Assembly: GCF_023698535.1 (NCBI RefSeq)
Contig: NZ_JALJCL010000009.1
Location: 62,001-126,000, forward strand
DNA: 64,000 nt
Direction: 5' to 3'
Source: Halorientalis regularis
Lineage (GTDB): Archaea; Halobacteriota; Halobacteria; Halobacteriales; Haloarculaceae
Shown here: piece after piece, positions 57,221 to 64,000 of the stretch
Layout of the letters: every line of letters starts with the position of its first letter
Position numbering within the stretch: position 1 is the first letter of the stretch
Notes under the pieces: generated by a model
What the model saw: only the letters and a program-made list of their open reading frames with translations
Told to the model about the DNA's origin: nothing
Databases searched by the model: none
Program-made: the position numbers and the translations under genes

Positions 57221-58513
57221 GTGCTATCGGAAGGGACGGTGGCCCCGACGGTTACGTTGCCCGGCGTGGTCGACGGCGCGCCGAGAGACGTCTCCCTCGA
57301 GGACTACATTGGCGAGGGAATCGTCGTGCTGGCGTTCTATCCGGCCGATTTCAACCCCGCCTGTGAGGACGACTCCTGTGACCTGACGGAACTGGACCTG
57401 TTCACCATGCAGCGAGACGTGGACATCTTCGCCGTCAGCACCGACAGCGTGTTCAGCCACCGCGCGTACGCCGAGGAGTACTCCCTGTCGATCCCGCTCC
57501 TGAGCGACACCTACGGCGAGGCCATCGATGCCTACGACGTGGCCCTGGACAGCGACCAGTTGCTGTCCGAGCGCGCGGTGTTCGTCATCGATCAGGAGGG
57601 CGTGATCCAGTACGCGTGGTCGACCGCCGACCTCGAACAGCGGCCCGACATCGACGCGGTCCGGGAGGCAGTCTCGTCCATCGGCGGCGACTCGACCGCC
57701 GTCGGGCGCTACCGCGTCGGCCACGCCCACTACATCGAGGCCCGGCGGGCCTTCACCAGCGCGATGAAGAGCTTCGAGGATCGGGACTGGCTGATCGCGC
57801 AGGGCGACTTCCAGCGGGCGATGGAGGAGTTTCAGGAATCGGCCGACCAGTTCGAGAGCGCCGTCCGGTTCGCCGAGTCCGAACCGCTCGAACAGGGGTT
57901 CGAGCGCGCCCAGGAGAAGGCCACGGCGCTCTGGCAGGCCGCCGAATGGCTGGCCGAGTCCGCCAGCGAGTACGCCAGCGGCGACGGGAAGGAGGCCGAC
58001 GAACTCCGGCAGGACGCCGAGACACCACTGGAGACCGCCCGCGACATCGGCGAACCGCCCGACCCCGACGACATCACGCTCGACGCGGACGGGGCGGCGA
58101 CGGAGCGGTCCGCCACGGAACCCGACGAGGACGCGCTCGACGCGCCGACCGACCCCGCCGAGGACGAGGACACGTCCGAACCCGGCGGTGACGCCGACGG
58201 CGACCCCGGCGAACAGGACGACGTGGACGCCGCCGTCGAAGACGTGTCCGTCGACGACGAGGACACGGCCGAAAGCGACAGCGCGGACGGTACCGTAGAG
58301 GGGGCAAGCGCCGACGGCGTCTCCAGCGCCGTCGAATTCGACGTGGTGGACGACGGCGGTGACGAGGACGCGACTCCACACGACGGGCACGACGAACCAG
58401 CGTCCGAGGAACCAGTGTCGGCGGATACGGGATCCGACGACGCGGACGGCGAGGACGGCGACGACGACGAGGACGAGGACATCGAACTCGACCTGAAAGA
58501 TCCGACGGAGTGA
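57221..58513 (+). CDS. Peroxiredoxin-like (AhpC/TSA) protein with helical and acidic C-terminal extensions
   Basis: A 430-aa protein. Residues 1-150 are a thioredoxin-fold redoxin: VVLAFYPADFNPACEDDSCD, with the peroxidatic-type Cys47 in NPACEDDSC, then VSTDSVFSHRAYAEEYSLSI. The P-x-x-x-T/S-x-x-C loop is altered (PADFNPACEDDSC), so peroxidase activity is uncertain. Residues about 165-280 are helical with repeats of aromatic and Glu residues (HYIEARRAFTSAMKSFEDRD). The last 150 residues are almost only Asp, Glu, Gly, Ser and Thr. The extension is not part of ordinary peroxiredoxins and suggests scaffold or sensor use. Confidence 0.8.
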   Translation: MLSEGTVAPTVTLPGVVDGAPRDVSLEDYIGEGIVVLAFYPADFNPACEDDSCDLTELDLFTMQRDVDIFAVSTDSVFSHRAYAEEYSLSIPLLSDTYGEAIDAYDVALDSDQLLSERAVFVIDQEGVIQYAWSTADLEQRPDIDAVREAVSSIGGDSTAVGRYRVGHAHYIEARRAFTSAMKSFEDRDWLIAQGDFQRAMEEFQESADQFESAVRFAESEPLEQGFERAQEKATALWQAAEWLAESASEYASGDGKEADELRQDAETPLETARDIGEPPDPDDITLDADGAATERSATEPDEDALDAPTDPAEDEDTSEPGGDADGDPGEQDDVDAAVEDVSVDDEDTAESDSADGTVEGASADGVSSAVEFDVVDDGGDEDATPHDGHDEPASEEPVSADTGSDDADGEDGDDDEDEDIELDLKDPTE

Positions 58514-58561
58514 ACGAGCCGGGGCCCACACTTTCTCGGCCCCCGCCTCCCAAGGACGGGC

Positions 58562-58906
58562 ATGGACCGCGAGGCGACCGCCCGAGAGTACTACCGGACG
58601 CTCGACGAAGACGACTACGAGACGCTGGCCGACCTGCTGGCCCCCCACTTCGTCCACTACCGCCCCGACCGCACCATCGAGGGCCGGGACCGGTTCGTGG
58701 CCTTCATGCGCGAGGAACGACCGATGAAAGCGACGAGCCATCCGCTGGATGCTGTCTACGCCACTGCTCCCGAACGCGGCGAGAGTGAAATCGCCGTCCG
58801 CGGTCGGCTACTCGACCCCGACGGCGAGCCGGTCGTCTCGTTCGTGGACGTATTTGCCTTCGACGGCGAAAACGTCCGGTCGATCCACACGTATACGCAG
58901 GCCTAG
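58562..58906 (+). CDS. SnoaL-like / NTF2-fold protein
   Basis: A 114-aa single NTF2-like domain: [70 protein letters not shown]. The family covers isomerases, cyclases and ligand-binding proteins; the polar pocket residues do not point to one. The TAG shares CTAG (58903-58906) with the stop of the convergent serS gene. Confidence 0.8.
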   Translation: MDREATAREYYRTLDEDDYETLADLLAPHFVHYRPDRTIEGRDRFVAFMREERPMKATSHPLDAVYATAPERGESEIAVRGRLLDPDGEPVVSFVDVFAFDGENVRSIHTYTQA

Positions 58907-60285
58907 TCCTTCTCGCCCGCGCCGACGGCGCTCTCGCCGACGGGTTCGTGGCCCTCGATGACCTCTTGGCCGCCCATGTACTCCCGGAGAGATTCGGGGA
59001 CGGTGACGGTGCCGTCGTCGTTCTGGTAGTACTCCATGATGGCGACCATCACGCGGGGGACGGCCAGCCCGGAGCCGTTCAGGGTGTGCAGGTACTCCGC
59101 GGACTCGTGGCGCTCGGGCCGGAAGCGGATACCGGCGCGCCGGGCCTGGAAGGCCTCGAAGTTCGAGACCGACGACACTTCGAGCCAGCGGCCGCCCTCT
59201 TCGGGGCCGTCGTCCATGTCGTCGCCGGGGGCCCACACCTCGATGTCGTACTTCTTGGCCTGGGTGAAGCCCATGTCGCCGGTACACATCTCCAGCACGC
59301 GGTAGGGCAAGCCGAGTTCGTCGAGGACGGCCTCGGCCTCGCCGCGGAGGTCTTCGAGGCGGTCGTAGCTGTTCTCCGGGCGCACGAAGTTGACGAGTTC
59401 GACCTTGTTGAACTGGTGGACGCGGACGATCCCTCGGGTTTCCGTGCCGTGTTCGCCCGCCTCCCGCCGGAAGTTCGGCGTGTAGGCCTGGTGTTTGAGC
59501 GGGAGGTCGTCGTCCAGCAGGATCTCATCGCGGTACATGTTGGTGACCGGCACCTCCGCCGTCGGGAGCAACCAGAGGTCGTCCTCGTCGTAGGGCTCGT
59601 CGTTGTCGCCGCCGACGCGGTAGGCGTCGTCGACGAACTTGGGGAACTGACCGGTCCCCTCCATGGACGCGCTGTTGACCGGGATCGGCGGGAACACGTC
59701 GGTGTAGCCCTGCTCGCGGTGCAGGTCGAGCATAAACTGGATCAGGGCGTGTTCCAGCCGCGCGCCCTCACCCTGCAGGAAGTAAAAGCCCCCACCGGAG
59801 ACCTTCGCCCCGCGCTCGAAGTTCAGGATGTCCAGTTCCTCACCGAGGTCGTAGTGGGGGATCACCTCGGCGGGGAGCTCACGCAGGTCGTCGAATCCCT
59901 CGCGGGCGACCTCGACGTTGTCACTCTCGTCGTCGCCGACGGGGGCGTCCTCGTGGGGGATCTGCGGGAGTTCCAGCAGGGCCGCCTCCAGTTCCGACTC
60001 CAGTTCGTCGGCGCGGTCCTCGACGTCCTCCAGTTCGGCTTTGAGTTCGCTCGACCGGTCGATGGCTTCCTGGGCCTGTTCCTCCTTGCCCTCCTGTTTG
60101 AGCTGGCCGATCTTCGAGGAGACCTCGTTGCGCTCGTGGCGCAGGTCGTCACCGCGGGCTTTCAGCTCACGCCACTCCGCGTCGATCTCGAGGATGTGGT
60201 CGAGGTCCACGTCGTCGACGCCCTTCGTCTCCAGAGCCTCCCGGACCGTGTCGGGATTCTCCCGGAGGAACTGCCTGCTGATCAT
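58903..60285 (-). CDS. serS: Seryl-tRNA synthetase
   Basis: A 460-aa class II SerRS. The N-terminal tRNA-binding coiled coil is at about 30-105. Class II motifs: the motif 1 region is near [20 protein letters not shown], motif 2 is [20 protein letters not shown], and motif 3 is [20 protein letters not shown]. Haloarchaea use this bacterial-like form, not the methanogen type. The ATG at 60285 ([12 protein letters not shown]) was chosen over 60363 because the family begins exactly there. Confidence 0.95.
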   Translation of the reverse strand: MISRQFLRENPDTVREALETKGVDDVDLDHILEIDAEWRELKARGDDLRHERNEVSSKIGQLKQEGKEEQAQEAIDRSSELKAELEDVEDRADELESELEAALLELPQIPHEDAPVGDDESDNVEVAREGFDDLRELPAEVIPHYDLGEELDILNFERGAKVSGGGFYFLQGEGARLEHALIQFMLDLHREQGYTDVFPPIPVNSASMEGTGQFPKFVDDAYRVGGDNDEPYDEDDLWLLPTAEVPVTNMYRDEILLDDDLPLKHQAYTPNFRREAGEHGTETRGIVRVHQFNKVELVNFVRPENSYDRLEDLRGEAEAVLDELGLPYRVLEMCTGDMGFTQAKKYDIEVWAPGDDMDDGPEEGGRWLEVSSVSNFEAFQARRAGIRFRPERHESAEYLHTLNGSGLAVPRVMVAIMEYYQNDDGTVTVPESLREYMGGQEVIEGHEPVGESAVGAGEKD

Positions 60286-60392
60286 TTGCTCGGAATTTTT
60301 CCGTGCCGTGGCAAAACCGTGTCGCTCTCGGCGGCGCTGGCGTGGCGTCCATCGGAGCGACACGTGGTTCGACGCGTGAAACCGCCCGCGAA

Positions 60393-60400
60393 TTTATAAC
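60393..60400 (+). promoter_or_regulatory. TATA box upstream of the opsin-like gene
   Basis: TTTATAAC in an otherwise G/C-rich gap. A transcript would start near 60422 and leave a leader of about 74 nt, unlike the leaderless genes in most of this window. The 75-nt leader could host regulation. Confidence 0.45.
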
Positions 60401-60495
60401 CGCTTTGACCCTCTGAACTGGCCAAACAGCGGTCGACCCGTCGCTACGGGGTAGGTCGTGGACACGCGACGGCGGCCGACGACAGGACTGAGACG

Positions 60496-61251
60496 ATGCT
60501 ATTCGAAGAACAGACGCTTTACGCGGCAGTTGCCATCGTAGCGCTACTACTGACAATCGTACTGGTCGCCTGGGTTCGCCGGTTCGAGGGCGCGACGCGC
60601 CGACACATGCTATTCGCACCGGCCGCTATGGCGTCGCTCACGGTGAGTTACGCCGGAATGGCGGCCGGGATCTTGTTGTTTCACGGGCCGGCGGGCGCGC
60701 CGGTGTACGTCACCCGGTTTCTGGACTACGGGATCATATACGCGTTCATCGCGGCGTACACGGGTCAGATCGCGAACGCCGACCGAGGGGTCATCCTCTC
60801 CGGGGTCCTCGGCCTGTGGGCGTTCTCCTTCGGGGCGATGATCCGCCATCTCGCGCCGCCGCCGTTCGACAGCATCGCGAGTCTGCTGGTACTCAGTGGG
60901 TTCGCCTACTCGCTGTGGCTGCTACTCCGGCCGTACACGCGGGCGGCCGCGTCCGTGTCCGACGACCGACGACTGCTCTTCGGGAAACTCCGGAACGTCC
61001 AGCTCATCATGCTGATCACCTACCTGCTGGTCGCGCTGACGACGCGACAGGCGCTCGGCCTGCTCGGTGCGTTCACCGGCATCTACGTCTCCGCCTATCT
61101 GGACCTGTTCAGTCACGTGGCCCTCACCGGGCTGATCCTGCGCTCGGAACCGGCAATCAGGTCACTGACCGGGACCCACCCCTCGCCGCTCACGTTCCTG
61201 ACGGGATCGGAAACGGATCGACACACCGCGGAAACACCAGCCGACGACTGA
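60496..61251 (+). CDS. Microbial-rhodopsin-fold 7TM protein lacking the retinal lysine
   Basis: A 251-aa protein with seven predicted helices (about 8-27, 40-63, 70-92, 97-117, 126-145, 166-185, 188-216). Helix C PVYVTRFLDYG aligns with bacteriorhodopsin PIYWARYADWL, keeping Arg82 (Arg74 here) and Asp85 (Asp77); NADRGVIL aligns with DADQGTIL. Helix F KLRNVQLIMLITY aligns with VLRNVTVVLWSAY, keeping Tyr185 (Tyr176). Helix G YLDLFSHVALTGLILRS aligns without gaps to VLDVSAKVGFGLILLRS: Asp212 is kept (Asp203), but Lys216 is His207 (codon CAC). Trp86, Trp182 and Trp189 become Tyr, Leu and Ala. A retinal Schiff base is impossible, so it is not a pump; with an Htr gene downstream a sensory role is inferred. 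Confidence 0.8.
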   Translation: MLFEEQTLYAAVAIVALLLTIVLVAWVRRFEGATRRHMLFAPAAMASLTVSYAGMAAGILLFHGPAGAPVYVTRFLDYGIIYAFIAAYTGQIANADRGVILSGVLGLWAFSFGAMIRHLAPPPFDSIASLLVLSGFAYSLWLLLRPYTRAAASVSDDRRLLFGKLRNVQLIMLITYLLVALTTRQALGLLGAFTGIYVSAYLDLFSHVALTGLILRSEPAIRSLTGTHPSPLTFLTGSETDRHTAETPADD

Positions 61252-61253
61252 CC

Positions 61254-61337
61254 ATGACGGTGACCACATCCCGCCGTGAACTCGCCTGCCGCCCCGTCAC
61301 CGACCGTCACGCCTTCACCGGAGGGAGCTACCGATGA
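61254..61337 (+). CDS. 27-aa ORF linking the opsin-like and transducer genes
   Basis: ATG 61254 starts 2 bp after the opsin-like stop, and its TGA (61335-61337) overlaps the transducer ATG (61334) as ATGA. The peptide starts MTVTTSRRELACRPVTDRHA. It could be a coupling peptide that lets ribosomes pass from the first gene to the second; a Shine-Dalgarno-like GGAGGGA (61320-61326) also precedes the transducer ATG. No family; may be only a translational bridge. Confidence 0.35.
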   Translation: MTVTTSRRELACRPVTDRHAFTGGSYR

Positions 61338-63562
61338 ACGCAGACCGACTCGTCCCCGACCGGATCAGATCGCGCTACAGCCTGAAGATCGCGGCGACGC
61401 TCGCCCTGGTGTTCGCCGTCACGCTCGTGTCCGCCGTCTTCTTCTACGGCAACGTCGCGGGCGAACTCGGCGCGTCCGCCGACGCCGCACTCGCGACCGA
61501 CGCGAACGAGAGCGCCGACACCGCCGCGCTGTGGATCGACGCCAACGCCGACCTGGCGACGAGCGTCGCGGCCACGGACGCCGTCGAAAGCGGCGATACG
61601 GCGCGAATCGGCGACTACCTCGCCGCGGCCGCCGCTGGCTCCGACCGGGTCGGCGCGATCCACTACGTCGAGGACGGGCAGATCGCGGCGAGTTCGCGGT
61701 CGAGCGCGGTCGGCCAGTCACTCTCGGTGGCGACACCGAGCGGCGGAGGTTCGGTCGCCGTCGGTGACTCGCGGACCGCCGTGGCCGGGGACAGTTCGGT
61801 GATTCCAGTCGTCGCCACGGCTGGCGAGAGTCGGTACGTCGTCGTGGCGGGCGCGGCCGAGACGCTCCGTGACCGACTCACGGACGGGCGCTACAACACG
61901 ACGCTCGCGGCGGAGGGCGAGGTCGTGCTCGCGACCGACGACGGGGAACGTGCCGCGGGTGCCGCGGCCCTGGCGGCGAACGGCACTGCGACCGGGACTG
62001 TCGGCGAGACCGAGCTGGTCGCGACGACAGCGGCCGTCCCCGGGACGGGCTGGCACGTCGTGAGCCACGCACCAGCCGGGACGGTCTATGCCGACCGCAA
62101 CGTCGCGACCGCGGCAATCGTCGCGCTCATATACGTCGTCGCGTTGAACCTCGGCATCTTCGGTGTCACCGTCGGCGGCAACCTCGCGCTGGCGCTCCAG
62201 CGGCTGGCCGACCGGGCCAAAGAGATCGGTGCCGGAAACCTCGACGTGGAACTGTCGACCGACCGGATCGACGAGGTCGGCGTGCTGTACGACGAGTTCG
62301 ACTCGATGCGGGACTCCCTGGAGGAGTCCCTGGACGAGGCCCAGGACGCCCGCGCCGAGGCCGAGCGCGCACGCGAGGAAGCCGAACAGTCCGAGATGCA
62401 GACCCAGCGACTCAACGAGGCACTCGAAGCGGAAGCCGAACGATACAGCGAGGTCATGGCTGCCTGCGCGGAGGGGGATCTCACGGAGCGCCTCGACCCC
62501 GAGGCCGACAGCGAGGCGATGCGCGCCATCGCCACGTCGTTCAACGACATGATCGCGTCGCTGGAAGCGACCGTCGCCGATGTCGAGGAGTTCACCGACG
62601 ACGTGGCCGAGTCCAGCACGGACGTGGAGGAGAGCGCCGCCGAGGTCCGGGAGGCCAGCGCGGCGGTGAACGACTCGGTCACGCAGATCTCGGCTGGCGC
62701 GCGCGAGCAGACCGAGGACCTCCAGCGCACGGCCGACGAGGTCAACGACCTGTCGGCGGCCATCGAAGAGGTCGCGGCCACGACGGACGAGATCGCTACG
62801 GAGTCGGATCGTGTCGCACGACTCGGCGAAGACGGCCGCGACCAAGCCGAGCAAACCATCGCCGAGATGCGCGAAGTAGAGGGACGGATCGCCGAGGCCG
62901 TTACCGCCATCGAGGAGCTGGCCGCCGAGATCGAGCAGGTCAGCGAGGCGACGGCGTTGATCGACGACATCGCCGAGCAGACGAGCATCCTGGCGCTGAA
63001 CGCCAACATCGAGGCGGCCCGTGCAGGGGACGACAGCGGGGACGCCGGCGACGGGTTCGCCGTCGTCGCCGACCAGGTGAAAGAGCTCGCCAGCGAGACC
63101 AAAGACGTCGTCACGGAGATCCAGGCACAGGTCGAGGAGGTCCAGGCCCAGGCCCACGAGAGCGCCGACGACATCCGGGCCACCGAGTCACAGATCACGG
63201 ACGGCGTCGAGTCGGTCGCGGAGTTGACCGAGGCACTGGACGAGATCGTCGACGGCGTCGACGAGGTCGACACCGGCCTCAAGAGCATCGCCCGGACGAC
63301 CGACGACCAGGCCGACTCCGCGGAGGGGATCGTCGCGATGGTCGACGAGGTCGCAAGCGTCTCCGAGCAGACGGCCCAGCAGGCAGAAACCGTTACGGAC
63401 GCCGCCGGGGAGGCGACCGACTCCATCGACGAGGTCTCCGACGCCGCGGGACAACTCGCCGAACGGACCCGCGAACTCCGGCGGATGCTCTCGACGTTCC
63501 AGGTCGACACCGCCGAGCAACCGGCGGACGCGACCGTCGCCGACGGTGGCCGGGAGCAGTGA
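61334..63562 (+). CDS. HtrII-like membrane transducer (methyl-accepting taxis protein)
   Basis: A 742-aa transducer. TM1 about 18-38; extracellular sensor domain about 40-255 (dCache-like, with YLAAAAAGSDRVGAIHYVED and a distal GTGWHVVSHAPAGTVY); TM2 about 257-279; HAMP about 280-333; a second HAMP-like unit about 380-430 (CAEGDLTERLDPEADSEAM); coiled-coil signalling domain about 450-710 with tip [20 protein letters not shown] and FAVVADQVKELASET. This is the layout and size of Halobacterium HtrII, which pairs with sensory rhodopsin II. Its partner should be the opsin-like protein just upstream. It feeds CheA/CheW, not encoded here. Confidence 0.88.
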   Translation: MNADRLVPDRIRSRYSLKIAATLALVFAVTLVSAVFFYGNVAGELGASADAALATDANESADTAALWIDANADLATSVAATDAVESGDTARIGDYLAAAAAGSDRVGAIHYVEDGQIAASSRSSAVGQSLSVATPSGGGSVAVGDSRTAVAGDSSVIPVVATAGESRYVVVAGAAETLRDRLTDGRYNTTLAAEGEVVLATDDGERAAGAAALAANGTATGTVGETELVATTAAVPGTGWHVVSHAPAGTVYADRNVATAAIVALIYVVALNLGIFGVTVGGNLALALQRLADRAKEIGAGNLDVELSTDRIDEVGVLYDEFDSMRDSLEESLDEAQDARAEAERAREEAEQSEMQTQRLNEALEAEAERYSEVMAACAEGDLTERLDPEADSEAMRAIATSFNDMIASLEATVADVEEFTDDVAESSTDVEESAAEVREASAAVNDSVTQISAGAREQTEDLQRTADEVNDLSAAIEEVAATTDEIATESDRVARLGEDGRDQAEQTIAEMREVEGRIAEAVTAIEELAAEIEQVSEATALIDDIAEQTSILALNANIEAARAGDDSGDAGDGFAVVADQVKELASETKDVVTEIQAQVEEVQAQAHESADDIRATESQITDGVESVAELTEALDEIVDGVDEVDTGLKSIARTTDDQADSAEGIVAMVDEVASVSEQTAQQAETVTDAAGEATDSIDEVSDAAGQLAERTRELRRMLSTFQVDTAEQPADATVADGGREQ

Positions 63563-63642
63563 GCAAGGGGCGGCAGACCGGCGTCCGGACACAGCCGTCG
63601 CTCACCGGAGAGCGTCACTGAAAAATCGCGGTCCGAATCCGT

Positions 63643-63837
63643 TCAGTTACGAACGAGGTTCGTCGCGCGGGGGCCCTTGTCGGCCTGTTCGATGTCGAAT
63701 TCGACTTCCTGTCCTTCTTCGAGATCCGGGCCGCCGACGTCTTCCATGTGGAAGAACACGTCCTCGTCCGCGTCGTCAGTCTCGATGAAACCGTAGCCGC
63801 CTGTGTCGTTGAAGAAATCGACCGTACCGTTTGCCAT
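63643..63837 (-). CDS. cspA: Cold-shock domain protein
   Basis: A 64-aa single CSD: MANGTVDFFNDTGGYGFIET, DDADEDVFFHMEDVGGPDLE, EGQEVEFDIEQADKGPRATN. RNP1 (GGYGFIE) and RNP2 (DVFFHM) are present; the Lys/Trp of the usual KWFN start is replaced by DFFN, as in haloarchaeal homologues. It binds single-stranded nucleic acid. The ATG at 63837 was chosen over 63852 for the family start MANG. It is monocistronic. Confidence 0.93.
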   Translation of the reverse strand: MANGTVDFFNDTGGYGFIETDDADEDVFFHMEDVGGPDLEEGQEVEFDIEQADKGPRATNLVRN

Positions 63838-63943
63838 TGCCTCTGTATACAATCCGGGTGGATGGATAAAGGTGGCGAGAGTCGAGTTACCACGGCTCTC
63901 GACCGCCGGAACGGCTTTGCACCACGAGCGTCAGACTGTCGCT

Positions 63944-64000
63944 ATGGCAATCGGTGACTCCTTCGAAGTGACCGTAGGCGGCGTCGATGGTATCTCCTAC
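63944..64000 (+). CDS. Partial gene, N-terminus only (possibly MBL-fold hydrolase)
   Basis: Nineteen codons reach the right edge: MAIGDSFEVTVGGVDGISY. This resembles the first strand pair of haloarchaeal metallo-beta-lactamase-fold hydrolases, but the fragment is too short to be sure. The gene is divergent from cspA. Confidence 0.4.
   Translation, partial: MAIGDSFEVTVGGVDGISY

Noticed and set aside
60496-61251. Bacteriorhodopsin or sensory rhodopsin as the name for the opsin-like gene
   Set aside because: The Schiff-base lysine is replaced by His and the retinal-pocket tryptophans are missing, so light sensing through retinal is not supported.
1-64000. tRNA or rRNA genes
   Set aside because: No cloverleaf or rRNA signature was recognised when reading the gaps by eye; a tRNA scan would be needed to exclude them fully.

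Overview
The window comes from a halophilic archaeon (class Halobacteria; Haloarculaceae-like, but genus not resolvable by eye). Evidence: very GC-rich DNA, strongly acidic proteins, many leaderless promoters with a TATA-like box about 25 nt before the start codon, and archaeal or haloarchaeal markers: rps19e, rpl40e, PDCD5, Nob1, Tsr3, Pus10, PAN, aIF5B, archaeal SecDF, pyruvoyl arginine decarboxylase, PitA, Bat-type HTH and Htr transducers. About 70 protein genes are supported, mostly chromosomal housekeeping genes. No tRNA, rRNA or CRISPR array was recognised.

Layout. 0-3.4 kb: an R2-like oxidase fragment, a Bat-type regulator, a VapBC-type pair and an aldehyde dehydrogenase. 3.7-9.6 kb: secF-secD, RNase HII, Pus10 and a lipase-like protein. 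9.8-18.7 kb: a 7TM histidine kinase, pgi, a CPBP protease, and a ribosome-maturation group (Nob1, PRC-barrel, aIF5B). 18.7-23.4 kb is the accessory region: an IS200/IS605-type tnpB with a second, oppositely oriented element end, then an AT-rich orphan archaellin gene bracketed by inverted palindromic repeats. 23.4-36 kb: PitA, two site-2 proteases, lysS-pyrH, a kinase plus soluble transducer, MobB-MoaE and thiL. 36-49.9 kb: rps19e-PDCD5-PP-loop ATPase, hisS, three exported acidic proteins, truA, peptidases and PAN. 49.9-58.9 kb: a kinase, hisH, UDG, small DUF genes, an MBL hydrolase, rpl40e, an enolase-like enzyme, Tsr3 and a redoxin. 58.9-64 kb: serS, an opsin-like 7TM protein, an HtrII-like transducer, cspA and a partial gene.

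Two observations stand out. (1) At 60.5-63.6 kb a seven-helix protein aligns with bacteriorhodopsin around Arg82, Asp85, the helix F 'LRNV...Y' segment and Asp212, but has His where the retinal Schiff-base Lys216 should be, and it has lost several retinal-pocket aromatics. It is followed by an HtrII-architecture transducer. This looks like a sensory-rhodopsin/transducer unit converted to non-retinal sensing. (2) A dispersed palindromic element occurs at five intergenic sites. It shares a core AAAAACGTGGGCGAAAAAGG, and four copies carry a hairpin with exactly 8-bp stems of four different sequences around a conserved 11-nt loop TCRCTNCGYTC. Two copies lie in a recent tandem duplication at hisH whose flanks are identical while the stem differs in a compensated way. 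Related hairpins sit in frame inside hisH and an MBL-fold gene, and two inverted copies bracket the foreign-looking archaellin gene.
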